A DNA stretch of 64,000 nt from the NCBI GenBank assembly GCA_905250025.1, contig CAJNOJ010000001.1, positions 1 through 64,000 on the forward strand. The letters are read 5' to 3'. Below the pieces are notes generated by a model. That model was not told the DNA's origin and did not search any database. It saw only the letters and a program-made list of their open reading frames with translations. This document shows positions 1 through 12,032 of this stretch, piece by piece. Positions within the stretch are counted from its first letter, which is position 1; each line of letters starts with the position of its first letter. The stretch is from Adineta ricciae. Its lineage: Eukaryota > Rotifera > Eurotatoria > Adinetida > Adinetidae. The position numbers were made by a program, and so were the translations under genes.

Positions 1-559
1 CACACAACATTGATATCGAGAGCATTTTTCTTTGTAAACAGTCGATCTCACAGAAATGTATCTGTAAGACAAAAGACAAGCACTTCGTTTACGTTATATT
101 TGTTTTCTACGTATCTGAAGCACTGGAACATCTTGAAAAGGTTTCGAGTATTTCTTCAGAAATTCATCGTTTCAACATACTAAAAGAGTTCTGTATCTAG
201 TAAAAACGCAAATATGAACTTACCTCTTTAAACTTCTCTACTATTGGAAGCTCTTTTTAATGACGATATCTAGACTTTATTCTCCTCTGCAAATTTTGCA
301 TCTAATTTAACTACAATATAGATAATAACCATTGCAATTGATCTTTCTTGGGATTTCTTTTTTTGTAGAAACTGCAGAGCAAGCCTATCGGGTTAATTCA
401 ATTGCAAGTTTTAGAACAAACATGTTAAATGCTAATGGAATTGAATTATTTGGAGACGATGCTGAACAGCTCATTAAACATGTCACTACTATGGAAGAAG
501 ACGTAGACATCCACTCAGATGATGAAGCCAAAGAGTTTGAAGAGGAGTCTTATGATTGA
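1..559 (+). CDS. Left-edge gene fragment, unrecognised
   Basis: An open frame enters from the left edge and runs to about position 200. It is mixed hydrophobic and charged, with a stretch HFVYVIFVFYVSEALEHLEK that faintly recalls the end of a PTB/PH-like fold. After a clear acceptor (polypyrimidine then TAG at 366-368) a second frame runs from 369 to the TGA at 557-559. It is acidic at its C-terminus (DVDIHSDDEAKEFEEESYD), as many last exons are. I could not find an in-frame join between the two blocks, so they may belong to one gene whose middle is misread, or be separate relics. Function unknown. Confidence 0.25.
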
Positions 560-1930
560 TAAAATAAGAACACTCATATATTGAGCTTTTATTCAAATAC
601 ATTTGCTCATTGACCACCAGCTGAGATACTCACACTTTAATTGAAGTTAACATTGACACAGAAGAAGACGACACAATAGCATTTGTACAATACATGAGAG
701 AATTGACGGTCACACCTATATATGAACGAAGGAAAACCATCGTATTTCAGTTAAGTTTGTAATGGTTTTGTAAAAAAGGTCAATTTTTATCTTCGAAAAT
801 CCAGGTTAAAAGATTCTTTCTGTGAGTTCTTATACCGTTAGTCTTTCCAAACTTTTATATGAATTGCAAACCTTGCTTTTACTGCCATTTAATTCAGTTG
901 ACAAGCGCATCGATAAGACAAATTGCCGTGAAGTAGACATCACGAAACAAAGAATTATTTTAAAAAATCACATAAAAAGGGATTGCTGACTCTAAAAAAA
1001 GAATCTATTTAATGCAGAATCAAATTCTACTTCGAACGATGAAACTTTTATGTATAAGAAAACGACTGGGAAAGTGTCATCGGGATTTTTTCTTCCATAC
1101 ATATACATATGCGAGAAACAAATAAAGTTCGAGGTAAAACTTCTCCTCATCGTTTTTACGGACGGTGTTTTGTTTTTATATAGCACTTTGTTTGTTGGTG
1201 CGACCTTCACATCGATATATGACAACTACAAAGTCTGATCAATAGTGTCGCCTGGTATTGCAAATAGCTTTTTCATGCTCCCATATTTTGATGCCTGAAA
1301 AAGAAGAATAAAATCGAATTCAAATGGGACAAGGCTCATTTGCAATAATTAGATACTTTTTTTGTCTTTTTTATTCAACTTTTTAGAGTCAATCGATAAT
1401 CCTTGCAGACACAGCAAGTGCTGGATCAACGTCTCTCTACAATTCTCGAGAAAATTTCGTTCGACGCAATCAACTCAGCTTGCCTTGTTGTTAATCATAG
1501 AAATAATTGAAATTAGTCATTTCTATCAGGTTCTTTTCATGGTCAAAAATTCCGTAAACTAAAGTGTTTGTTTTGAATGATGCAACAGCGATTATGTTAA
1601 ATGGATACAGATTTTTCTCTATTGTTGATTCGATAAATAATTGGATTCTTCGATAAAGTCAGTTTGTTTTTGCCGAATTGCTTGGGCCAAGTTTAACTCG
1701 GCTGAACTGACCGCGAAACATCCATTCGATCACTTTCGAAATAAATTTTGTATCAGTGGAAAGTTGAACGAGTTTGTATCAAAGAATTTTTTGATTTTTG
1801 GCTATCAAAATCTGCTTGATTCATTGGTGAAAAACAGAAAACATGATGAAATTCGAATTTTATGACACATCGTTCTCGATCTTAACATAGAAGTTTTTGG
1901 TTTAGTTAAGGTTTGTTTTNGCAATTTGTC
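560..1930. other. Intergenic stretch, no supported gene
   Basis: AT-rich sequence with only short open frames on both strands, none with recognisable motifs or consistent splice signals. A single N lies at 1920. The missing 5' exon or exons of the downstream F-box-like gene, which should carry the F-box itself, may lie here, but I could not identify them. Confidence 0.4.
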
Positions 1931-1932
1931 TT

Positions 1933-4900
1933 GAGAATGATTTTGACTATGAAATATTGATTAATCGATGGATTGCAAGAAAAGCAAATTGGAAATTACC
2001 ACTTTTACGAACAATTTACATTTTACCAGAAGCTTTAAACAAGATTGGTGATTTACTTTGTGATCAGAAGTTTGTACAGATTGTTCAAACACAACTTCAG
2101 TATCTTTATCTTGTTTTTGATCAAGCAGATTCTACATATGATTATATTTTGTCGCTCATAGTGGAAAAACGTATTTCATGTCCAGTTATGATATTAGAAG
2201 TAACGAAAGGTTTGTATAATAAAACTTAGTTAATCAAAATGTTGTCTTGTGAATAAAGTATTCTAACAGCCGAGTGATTTTATGTTTCAAATCTGTGATC
2301 GATAGAAACTGATCCTAACGATCATGAATTTACTTTTAGGACATTTATATCAAGATTGGGAACGTGAAGATTTATACGACATAAAATATCCGCTATGTTT
2401 GACACGTACCGTTCGACTTACTATTAGTCTGCAACATTCATCTGAGCTTACTCTTCTCTTAGTGTCCAAGGCATTACCGTTACTCGAATATTTGAGTGTA
2501 ACTATCGAACAACCACGAGTTGATCTAATAATTAAGAGGAAACAACCAACAAAATCTATTAAATTATGTGAAAATGACCTTTGTTATGCCAATGCTACTG
2601 GAACAAAACTTCGATCATTCGTGTTACGCCAAATACAGCTCGAGGATCTTTTGACTTTATTCAACACACTGAGCTTTCCTCGTCTCGACACACTTATATT
2701 GGTTGATATATTTGATGAATGTAAGTACAATGAAGTTAAATTCACAGTCAACTCCTTTGTTAACTCGTGAGATTTTGTCCACCGAGTTGCGCATAGTCTT
2801 TTGCTACGGAATAATACGATGATTTTGCGTTGGGTATCGGAGGAATTTTATGCCAGATTAAGATGGTTCCAGTAGAGATACCAGTGAAAACTGTTTCACT
2901 AGTAATTAGTGTTGTATTCTTCTGCCAAAAAGTTACGCTCAAATCTATTCTTAGACGATTGAGTATTTGTACAAATTCTCTTCTTCATTCACTTATCTAT
3001 GGAAATGATGACTATACCACTAGATCCAGCTTTTCACGGGCTTTAATCTGGTATAAAATCTATTGAGTAACCAACTAAAAATCATAGTGTTATCCCGCAG
3101 CAAAAAGTTATGCGCAACCTGGTAGCTATTTCAGACTGAACTAATTAACGTCACAATTTAAATATATACATGAGGAGATAGCATATCATTTACTATCTGT
3201 TAGCGATCACATATCGCTCTTCTCTTCCATTCTTTCTCTTTGTTCCTTTTCTTGTCCGTATATATGTGCGTGTTTCGCACAGTATACGGGGAGCGATTTC
3301 CCTTTTGTTCTTTTTTTGATACACATCACTCCAGAGTCCTGCAGACAGGCTTGCACTATCGTAGATGAGAATAATGTCTCTTCGAGAGTTAACCTCTTGG
3401 TTAAAGTTTTCTAAAGTGTGCAGATGGATAAAATGAATCGCTTTTCAATTCTTTTCGACGTATAATATTTGCCCTTCCGCAAAAAATTCTCAAGATAAAT
3501 CCTTTTAAATAAATCAGTTATTTTAATGAAAAGAGGACGTTGAGTCTTTTATTGTTGGCGTTTGCTCTATATACATGTGCGCAGACATTAACATAGTTTG
3601 GTACTGATTTTTGGTGCGGTTTTATGATTCGTTGAACCTGTGAGCTCTTTTTCCGCTAAACAGCAAACACCTTTATAAATTTTGATGTCCTGTGACCCCT
3701 GACATATCCTTCTCAATAAATAGGGTAAACATTTTGCAGGAACCTGAGCTGAGAAATTCTCGTCTAAAGCTGAATTATATTCACTTTTCATTCTTATTAG
3801 CCTTGAATATCGATTAGCAATTTGAAATCAAGAGAACACTGAAAGAATTTTATTTAGCTTTAGATAATTTGTTAGTTTTTCAACAGTTAGTTGGTCCTTC
3901 AAATTTACCTTCTCTTAAACGAAATCAATTTCAATTTCTACTTCGATTTCCTGCTAAATATGAATATGAATGGATCCAAAGATATAATAATAGCAATGGA
4001 TGGTTATTTGATGATGTTGGCTTTCATATAGACGAACGTATTGCAGAGCGGTCTTGTTCATCTCCATTAGCTTCAATTGAAGATTCACTTGTTATCTACA
4101 GCATTCCTTTTGATGTATTGAAATATATGCGTACTGTGCACAACTATGAACTTTTCTGTCGTCATTCAACGACAAGTCGGAGAAACTCTATTCGTCGCAA
4201 CATGGAATGGTTATGTAAATGGACAAACAAGAAAGTTCCATTAATTGAAAGTCTTCAAACAGTGGGAAACGTCAAGTCGCTTCATTGCGACTTTTTCGCA
4301 ATGAATGTAAGTTGTCGTTTTCATGAGTACATATATCAAGAATTCTGACTTTTGTTCGATCTTTGCCTTTCATTTCAATATTTGAAATTCTTAAATGAAA
4401 GACATGCTAGAAATAACTAGATGATGCATGATTTTACATTTTAGAGCCAGGTACGCATCAACATAACTCCATCAGATACCAATCTATGCCGCAATCTTCA
4501 TTCGTTGACATTTCGATTAACAGATGTTATCGGTGTCGACTCAATGCAACATTCACTGCTACAATTAATTCTGGATGTATCACCTCATCTGTCCTATCTC
4601 AATGTGCGATGGAGAGATCTTTCTTTTTGTTCGGGAAAATATCCAATGATCGAGCATGTTCATCTCATGCTTGGATGGGATGGTGTACGTTTCGATGTGA
4701 TTCGATTTCATGCAATCATACCCAAAGTGCGTTATCTTACTTTTGATGGTAAACAGTTGGTTAGAAGAAAAGATATGGTAGCTTTTCTATGTCAATTATT
4801 GATGGATAAATCCTATTTTTGTGAATTATTATTGTTACAAATAAACAAAAATGGCAATGTCCAACTTAGACCACGTGAAAAAGAAAATACCAAAGAAGAA

Positions 4901-4990
4901 ATTGTAGCGAAGATTGATCGTCTAAAAGATTCAACTGCTGCTCAGATTGAATTTTCTTATCATAACATGCTGACCATTTGGCTTCACTAA
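1933..4990 (+). CDS. F-box/LRR-like protein, 5' end unresolved
   Basis: Four exons join in frame: about 1933-2209, 2340-2720, 3876-4306 and 4445-4990, with TAA-type stop at 4988-4990. The product is leucine-rich and repetitive in the way of the large rotifer F-box families, with segments such as LRSFVLRQIQLEDLLTLFNT, FPRLDTLILVDIFDE and VSPHLSYLNVRW, and it ends in an IWLH tail. Such proteins usually act as substrate receptors of SCF ubiquitin ligases. I did not see the N-terminal F-box, so this is by family resemblance only. The third intron (2721-3875, about 1.15 kb) is far longer than the others (about 130 bp) and contains a transposon-end relic. An unresolved start and one N upstream mean the gene could be intact or 5'-truncated. 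Confidence 0.6.
3010..3075 (-). repeat. Decayed terminal repeat of a Tc1/mariner element inside an intron
   Basis: The reverse complement of this segment matches the terminal repeats of the transposon at 11539-13407 over about 45 bp, sharing ATTTTATACCA, AAAGCCCG, GAAAA and GGAT blocks in the same order. No transposase sequence is visible beside it. It probably marks an old insertion or solo terminal repeat that enlarged the host intron. Confidence 0.5.
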
Positions 4991-5590
4991 AAAACCCAAT
5001 CTATTATTATTATCATCATGCTTTTTTTTTCTATCTTCGTTTTCTTCATTTTCATTGTCAAGATTACCCGATACCATAAAATTTCATTATTCACCTATTC
5101 AATGATCCTTGCTGGTATTCTGCGAGTATGAACTATAACACATCACATTTGCCATGAAACTAGACTCTTGGAAATGCTTTATTTTCATCACAATACTATT
5201 GAAAAATTATGAAAAATACCTGTTTTTTATGACTCAAATAGATATTATTTATCAATGAACCTATTTTTTCGGTTTTGTTTCATCTTTTGTCAATATTAAA
5301 TCCGTACAATTCAGACCATCAATCTACAACCACTCTACGAACATGATCAGGATTAATGCAGAGTCAACGATGAACAGAAAGTATATTTTGAGACATTCTG
5401 AAAGCAAGATTACATGTTTTCCATACGGTCCCGTCGAATGTAAAGATAAGGAGCAGTATTCTGAACTAAATGTACCTTTGATTTTTGTTCATTGACGAAC
5501 AGACACACAAGGAGAAATTTTTGATCGTTGTTTTTTTATTACGATTAACCTCTGCTAATGATCAATGAAAAATCACTCGATATGCGTTCA
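4991..5590. other. Intergenic stretch with no PPR repeats seen
   Basis: I searched this gap between the F-box-like gene and the DYW domain for the PPR repeats that normally precede a DYW domain and saw none. It has a T-rich stretch after the F-box gene stop, probably its 3' UTR, and no other feature. Confidence 0.4.
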
Positions 5591-5599
5591 TAAGTTCTG

Positions 5600-6198
5600 A
5601 AAATTTCACTATTCTCGCAATGAACTCCAACTCCATCTAGAACTGGTAGAAAGAAAAAAGATTGGCAAATCAACGACTGTAGTCGACGGAGAAATTAATT
5701 TATGTGAGTTCCAATATGAATGACAAGTTTTTCTTTTGAACAATGTAAAAGTATTTGATTGTAGGAATTTCGTGCTCATGACGCATCTCATTCTCGATCA
5801 GATGAAATTTATCGTGAAGTACAGAAAATATCAGAAGAATTAGCTGCACACGGTCATGAATATGATTCCAGTTGGACAACACGAACGATGACTGAAGACG
5901 AAAGTGTCGCATCGATTCTATGTGGTCATAGTGAACGACTTGCCATGGCATGGAATTTTGTAGTAAATCCTCATACGAAAAGAATTCAAATCACGAAGAA
6001 CTTGAGAGTGTGTGGTGATTGTCGTGAGTATTGATTTCATATTTGCTTTGACTCATTCATTTGATGAATGTGTATGATTTAGATCGAGCAACAAAGTTAA
6101 TAGCTACAATTCGTCAATGTGAAATTGTTGTTCGAAATGCCAATCGGATTCATCACTTCCAGAAAAATGGTCAATGTTCATGTAACGATTATTTTTGA
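5600..6198 (+). CDS. DYW-type (PPR-associated) cytidine deaminase domain, 5' truncated
   Basis: Exons 5765-6023 and 6083-6198 join in frame and encode nearly the whole DYW domain. Visible landmarks, in order, are FRAHDASHSRSDEIY (PG-box/DYW start), GHSERLA with the catalytic His-x-Glu, KNLRVCGDC followed by H, the second zinc Cys-x-x-Cys, and the terminal IHHF...CSCNDYF, a DYF variant of DYW. In land plants this domain performs C-to-U editing of organelle RNA, guided by upstream PPR repeats. A preceding block at about 5628-5712 reads ERKKIGKSTTVVDGEIN, like the E+ region, but its join to 5765 would create a stop, so the 5' part is broken or mis-modelled. No PPR repeats lie upstream. DYW proteins are known in some rotifers and protists and are thought to be plant-derived. 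Confidence in the domain is high; whether it is expressed is unknown. Confidence 0.8.
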
Positions 6199-7213
6199 AA
6201 ACTGTTGTCATTTGTTTGCTCTGTGTTTCAAATGTGATTGAAAAGCGCAAACATTACTGAAATTGAGAAGCATATCCATCCGACCGTTTATATGATATTT
6301 TTCAAAAGAAGAGGCCGACCGAGATGAAATTTTGTGCACAGTTCAGTCTCGTAACTATTTCGGTCAGATTCGAAATCGAACCTTGAAGAGGAGAATGATA
6401 ACTCAAGAAATAACTAAGTCATCAAAAAATTATCTGATCATTATTATTTTGGCAACATAATATATAAGTCGACTCAATTTTCCACGGTGATTCGACATTT
6501 CTTATTATTTGTGAATGAAATCTTAGTTTTTTAACAAAACATGGACCGAAAAAGTCTGAAAATGCGCTGAAGTTGCAAACGCAAATCGAGTTCCATAGGC
6601 ATATCTCATATAGTCAGCAGCTTAGGTGTTTCGCATATGCTTGACTGTGTAACCAGTCCGAAGAATAATGAAATGATAACAATCCGACTTTCATCGTTTT
6701 TAATATCGTTGAGCTATTATGCAAATACTGATACTTATATCCACCGTATACTTATGAATTCATAAAGCTACTACTAGTGCAATCTTGATAGATAAAAACA
6801 CGAAAAATCTCAAGTTATCAGAAATTGTGTTCATTGAAACGATTTTCCACTATGACTTTGATCCATAAACATTCCAACACGGCCCGTCTTTCTCGTACAC
6901 TTTTTGCAATACATATACCTGTTGGATAAAATCTAAAGTTTCCGTAATTTTGCTAAAACTTAACATACTTAAAGCATACCTGAATCAATTATATGAATAG
7001 TTCATGAATTGTGAAAAATGACAAAACTAAGAAAATAATTCACCTATCAAAGTATGACTGCTTAAATACAGGTTAATCGATGATATCCTAAGGCCGGTCT
7101 TTCAAAGGTATGGCTATAAAATGACACCCTAATAAATGAAATCTTCTTTTCATTATTTAAAGGTTCTTATATTCGATTTCATATGTGAGCATAATGCATA
7201 CCGAACGAGCAAC
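6199..7213. other. Intergenic region upstream of RAD1
   Basis: There is no coding sequence here. The last 140 bp before the RAD1 start carry a repeat also found upstream of the TPR-SET gene (listed separately). The rest is AT-rich with no recognisable element. Confidence 0.5.
6996..7137 (+). repeat. Dispersed repeat, copy A (upstream of RAD1)
   Basis: This matches 16319-16465 in the same orientation. Shared blocks are ATAGTTCATGAA, TGTGAAAAATGA, AATAATTCA and AAGTA.GA, then CTAAG.CCG and a final ATAAATAAA-like tail. Both copies end shortly upstream of a gene on the same strand. It could be an old short interspersed element, or a conserved promoter block moved by duplication. Confidence 0.55.
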
Positions 7214-8526
7214 ATGTCATTACTTGATACTCATCAAAAAGACACCGATGAAGAAGAAACGAATGTCAACGAACAGGAATCCAATGAAAATGATGATATT
7301 GCATTTGTTGCCAAATTAAAATCAAGTCGAACATTAGCGAGTATTCTGAAAACGATTGACTTCGCTGATGTAACTTTTCTTTGTTAGTTTCTCTCGTGTG
7401 ACTATGTTCCATTTAGGATGCAATCTTTTGTGCTCTACCCACTGGAATAAAAATCATCGTTGAAGATAAACAATGTGTTCAAGGAAACGCTTTTATTGAT
7501 ACACGTGTGTTTGATTCTTATGAACTGACACGTCAAGTCCGGTTTCGATTCCATCTCGAAACTGTCATGGTATGACATTCGTCTCCTTTTCCGGTTGTTA
7601 GCAATTTTTCGATTTAGAACTGTTTAAATATATTTGGTGTTCCACTTGATCCTGTGACGCATGAGCCATTGCCAACAAATGTCGCTGTGCAAATTCATTA
7701 TCGAGAAAATCAAACTCATCCATTACAACTTTAGTAACTTTTCTCCAAGAATTTTCAAATGAATTGATCTCAATTTAAAATTTGGTAGTTTGGAAGAAGA
7801 AGGTGTAATAACGGAATGTCTCATTAAAGTATTGGACGACACAGATACGATCGATTTCGATTTTCAAACAGAAAATGTTGTAACGAAAGTGGTGTTCAAA
7901 GTAGGAATTTTATTGAATGATGAATTTCGTTTGAATCGGCCCATTTTTCTTCAGGCAAACGGATTTAAAGAAGCACTTAGCGAAATTGATCTCAAAGCTG
8001 ATTGTATTTACAGTTTCTTCCTTATCTTTTCTCGAAATTGTTTTGCTCTATTTTTCTCAGGTATTGAATTGTTGATAACTCAAGATGTTCCACATTTTCG
8101 TTTGATTGCAAATGGATGTGGTGGTAGTACATCTGTTGATATAACTCAAGATTCACCTGTCATGGACACATTTTTATGCACTGAACCGGTACATAATCGG
8201 TAAATGTTCTATCGTGTATTTCTAACTTCAAAGCGATTGATATTTTTTCATGTAGATACAAAACTCAGTTTTTTCAGTACATTGTTCGAGCGTTATCAAT
8301 TGCAAGTAAACTTTCGTTGCGTATTGACGCTGCTGGTATTTTATGTGCTCAATTTTTGATTTATACTGAAAAAGATAAACCATCACTCGTCGAATATTTC
8401 GTAAGTTAAAAGAACATTCGATACTGTTGATCTCATTAATTTTATGTTTAGTTTGGACCTGATGAAGAATTGACAGAAGTAGATGATAACACACAAACAA
8501 GTGAAGTTGTACTTGTCGAAGATTGA
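7214..8526 (+). CDS. RAD1: RAD1, checkpoint clamp (9-1-1) subunit
   Basis: Eight exons join to 314 residues: 7214-7369, 7417-7569, 7618-7733, 7789-7900, 7955-8003, 8061-8199, 8256-8400 and 8452-8526. The protein follows animal RAD1 from end to end: ASILKTIDFAD, ALPTGIKIIVEDKQCVQGNA, NCLNIFG, LEEEGVITEC, DFDFQTENVV, GFKEALSEIDL, PHFRLIANG and FFGPDEE. RAD1 has a PCNA-like fold and forms the heterotrimeric clamp RAD9-RAD1-HUS1, loaded at DNA damage to activate ATR signalling. Length (human about 280) and the lack of gaps suggest a functional gene. Introns are 47-57 bp. The first ATG before the conserved start was used; an upstream repeat ends just before it. Confidence 0.95.
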
Positions 8527-9216
8527 AATGCGTCTCATCCTGTTATTAATAAACGAATGTTTCTTTTCTTTTCTCTATGAACAATAAAACGAACTTTTAA
8601 ACGAAGTTATCTTTGCTTGCAAAGTCTTTCAAGTGAATAATATTCCATACGAACGATTTGCTGTGATAGCCAACGACGTATTGCTTGCACATTCCAAACA
8701 GGAGAGAGTTCTTCATATTATAATTAATTTAGCAAATCTTGCTGAATAACTTTGAGAAGCTTGATATTTTTGTGTATGATATCGTTCACATAATTTCAGT
8801 CAAGATATCGCTATTCGATCTTTGCCCTCACTCTACAGAGCGGCTTGGACGATGTTACAACTAGTATCTTTGTCGAGGTTAAAGTTGAATAAAAACAAAC
8901 ATGTTGTAGAAGTGAAAACCTCGATACGATACGTATCGTAGAACAGAAAATGACGTCTTAGTCACTTAGCGAACGATTTTTCTTTGTTCGTGAACTTACA
9001 GTTTAACTGCGCATTCGATATAATTCATAGTGCTTTTACAACTAAGCAGAGAAATAATGGCCAACAGTGCTAATACAACGAAAAAGATTCGGAATGGATA
9101 AGTACAATTCCGTGGGAGGTAGTTTAGCCAGTACTGGTGCTAGCACCTGTGTTGCTGTTATCGTTCTTTTTCACGAAAACAACAACATTTTTATCGAACA
9201 TCGCAACTCTTTTCCA

Positions 9217-9345
9217 CCCAGGTCGATCATTCCGGCGACTGGATCCGTTGAAATCTGAGTCGGTTCCGGTACAGCTCTTCTCGATTCCAGCAGGTTCCTT
9301 GTCGCCGGATTCCGGCCGGAATTGCACAGGAAATATCCGATCAGT
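9217..9345 (+). mobile_element. GC-rich CCCAGG-type short element, copy 1 (one end)
   Basis: It starts with CCCAGGTCGATCATTCCGGC and shares about 75 bp with the reverse complement of copy 2 at 10225-10363. Base composition is clearly GC-richer than the flanks. The matching far end with CCTGGG is not visible, so the right side is diverged or deleted. No coding capacity; probably a non-autonomous DNA transposon (MITE-like). Confidence 0.6.
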
Positions 9346-10119
9346 TCCTGACCGTTTCCAGCTCGAAGTTTGCAATATGTGGCATCACATATCGATAATA
9401 TGAATCACACCAACGCAACAATTTCGTAAGTAGTACCGGAAATTGTTAGCGTCATCGTTCGATTACACTAACTATGATATATGTTTGTCTTTGTTTTCCT
9501 TTTCTTTTCGTTTCGTTCCTCTTATTAGTAATCTTTCCATTCCTTACATATACAGTTTTTCGTTTCTGTGATAACCTTTGTTTTCTTTTTTCTTTATTGC
9601 GTCGTTAGATTTCGTTTTTGTCTAGACGCATATAGACTTTCATCTATATAGAGAGTTTTTTTTCTCGTTTTCTGTGGTAGTTGATTTTTCCCTTCTCATC
9701 GTTACCATCGTTTTTTTTTCTCAGAATAAACTGGAATATCCTCATCTTGGTTCGCCCTCCTCACACATTATCACAGGGTAGGTGGGATTATTATTTTCAT
9801 TGTGAGTGTATGACGATTTGATCGTGTTTATAAAGGAGATTGTCTGCGAACAAATGTTGTTCCATCAAGTTGCGATCGAAAATTGCGAGAAAAGTTGAGA
9901 AATTTGCATATTAATTCGAGAGTACTTTTCATTTGCTCGTGCACCTCACCTATATAAGACTTGAAGAAAGAACCTGATCTTTCCGTTGATATGAATTGGT
10001 TAATCAAGTTGAGACAACTACACTTTGAATTCGAAAGAAGAACATTCTATCGGTGACGATATTAAAAGAAAACTAATCTCAATTACCTTTTGATCGCTTA
10101 TTTTTTCATATGTAGATCC

Positions 10120-10224
10120 GTTCTCATTCTTGGTGGTTTGAAAAAATTGAATGATGATGACGACGAGGATGACGATATGCAAAAAGCGATTGAAAATTTA
10201 ATTACGCAAAATAACAATCACGAT
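10120..10224 (+). pseudogene. Orphan exon cut by a short element
   Basis: After an acceptor-like ATATGTAG, a frame reads SVLILGGLKKLN, then an acidic run DDDDEDDD, then MQKAIENLITQNNNHDP, and stops being protein-like exactly where copy 2 of the CCCAGG element begins. It looks like a piece of a real coding exon into which the element inserted. I do not recognise the protein, and no other exons of it are evident. Confidence 0.35.
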
Positions 10225-10363
10225 CCCAGGTTATTATGGCACGGTCGGTTCCGGCCAGTTAGGTTCGTTTTCCGACCATTTCCTTGCCGCCGGAATCGAG
10301 AAGAGCTGTAATGGAACCGACTCAGATTTCAACGGATTCAGTCGCCGAAATGATTGACCTGGG
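10225..10363 (-). mobile_element. GC-rich CCCAGG-type short element, copy 2 (complete)
   Basis: A 139-bp element bounded by CCCAGG on the left and CCTGGG on the right. Read on the minus strand it begins CCCAGGTCAATCATTTCGGC and follows copy 1 closely. Copy 6 (39542-39659) has the same two distinct ends, which fixes the element boundaries. I could not identify a target duplication. Confidence 0.65.
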
Positions 10364-11538
10364 AATGTGCCTTTAGGCCTAGCTTTCATTGGTGCCCTTG
10401 CAAATGGCTTGATATCCAAAGTATTTCCTGGCCTACATGATTGGATACAATAAACGATCACTTCCGTCTGCGTGTTCTACGTCGGCCTCAAATACTTCAC
10501 GAAGAGCAGTCGCTCATTTCCCTGGAACGAAGTCAAACTTTTCTTACTTTTTCTTATCTGTTATCTTTCGGAACGCTTGACAAATCAACTGCACTCCAAC
10601 GTCACAAACAGTTTCTAATACGTTCTTTTTTAAAAATACTTAATAAGCATCACAATGATTTTTACGCTCAAAGCTGAAAACAATAATTAAAAACACATTA
10701 TTCTAACCGAAGATCTCACCATTCAAATTAGAATAAAAACACTCTCGCAATACTCCCCACAATTCAGTTCCAACAACGCCTGAAAAAAGACCAGCGGAAT
10801 ATTAAAGTCGACCGTTTCGAGCAAAAACTCACGGCTGTAGCAGAGATTAACACAATCAGCTACATTAGCCAAACAGCATTTCGAACGATCCCTTGAATGA
10901 GACGAGAGACACAGATTAAATTCAATCATTTCGAACGAGAATTCACGGCAGTAGTAAGTGAATGGGAAATCAAACGAGTACATTTTTTGCGGCGGTGAGA
11001 TTCAGGCGAACTAAAAGCGACATCGAACGAATGTGAAATTAATCTGAAATTTTTCAATTAGCCAATTGTGTCATATGTCCACAACGCATTGATATTTTGC
11101 AGGTGCGGATCAGCATTTCGTGAAGAAGATCAGCCTACTGAGACAATCCTAAACAATAGAAACAGTCTTTGAGGATCGTCATAGTGAACTTTCAAATATC
11201 GCATAGTTCATCTGTTAATGAGGTTGACATAGATTTTGTTTTCGAGTATGCTGAGTTGGAGTTTAAATTTGAAACCAAGTCAGACATTGTGTGTCTAATT
11301 GGAAGAGATTCTGTGCGACACCAGACTCACATCGTGTGAAAATTACTCATGCATAACGTTCATTATGTCGAATTGCATTTTAGTGGTTTACTCGCTCTGG
11401 AGCCAGTTTACATTCCGAATATCAAAGTCTTTATTCCCTTAGGGTAAATTAGATTGGCGAAAAAAATGCGAAATAATCTAATAAATATTTCCAGGAAAAA
11501 AGTTTTCAACAAATTTCCAATTTGAGTAAAGCGATATA

Positions 11539-11700
11539 CACAGGGTTGGAAAAAATATTTCTCAAGGGAGGCAACGCTATAATCCGAGTCAGAGATATGA
11601 TGAATTTTATATCAGATGAAAGCCCGCGAAAAATGGGACTCAGTGATGCTAAACAGTACAAGTTCGAAGGACTTTCATATATCAAACTATCGGAAAGAAT
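11539..11700 (+). repeat. Left terminal inverted repeat of the Tc1/mariner element
   Basis: It pairs with 13225-13407. The two repeats differ by scattered substitutions and small indels, so the element is old. Confidence 0.8.
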
Positions 11701-12032
11701 GAAATTTTCTTCAAAAAATCATTCTATTGTATGTTTAATAATTCCTAGGGTATCGAAAATGAAGAGATTTTCGGGGAAAACGAAAGGAGGATCATGCTAA
11801 CGATCCTAAGATGTCTCTATGATTCAGACAACAACATTATTCTCTTGAGTTCTGTTGTCGTCTCCTCGTGTCACGAATAACTTTGAAGATTTTTTTGTTT
11901 TCTGTTTATCTGAAAGGTATAGTAGAGACAACATCCAGTGATTTCTTACTGATATACCAGTTAGTTTTTTCTTCACTTTCTCTCGTAATAAATTCATCCC
12001 TTTGTTAAATCAACATCGTTTCATCATCTGAA

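Larger units (their letters stand above)
8527..11538. other. Gene-poor accessory region
   Basis: About 3 kb without a complete gene. It contains two GC-rich inverted-repeat elements (9217 and 10225), one orphan exon-like frame before the second of them (about 10120-10224), and T-rich tracts near 9470-9760. No other coding or RNA feature could be supported. Confidence 0.5.
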
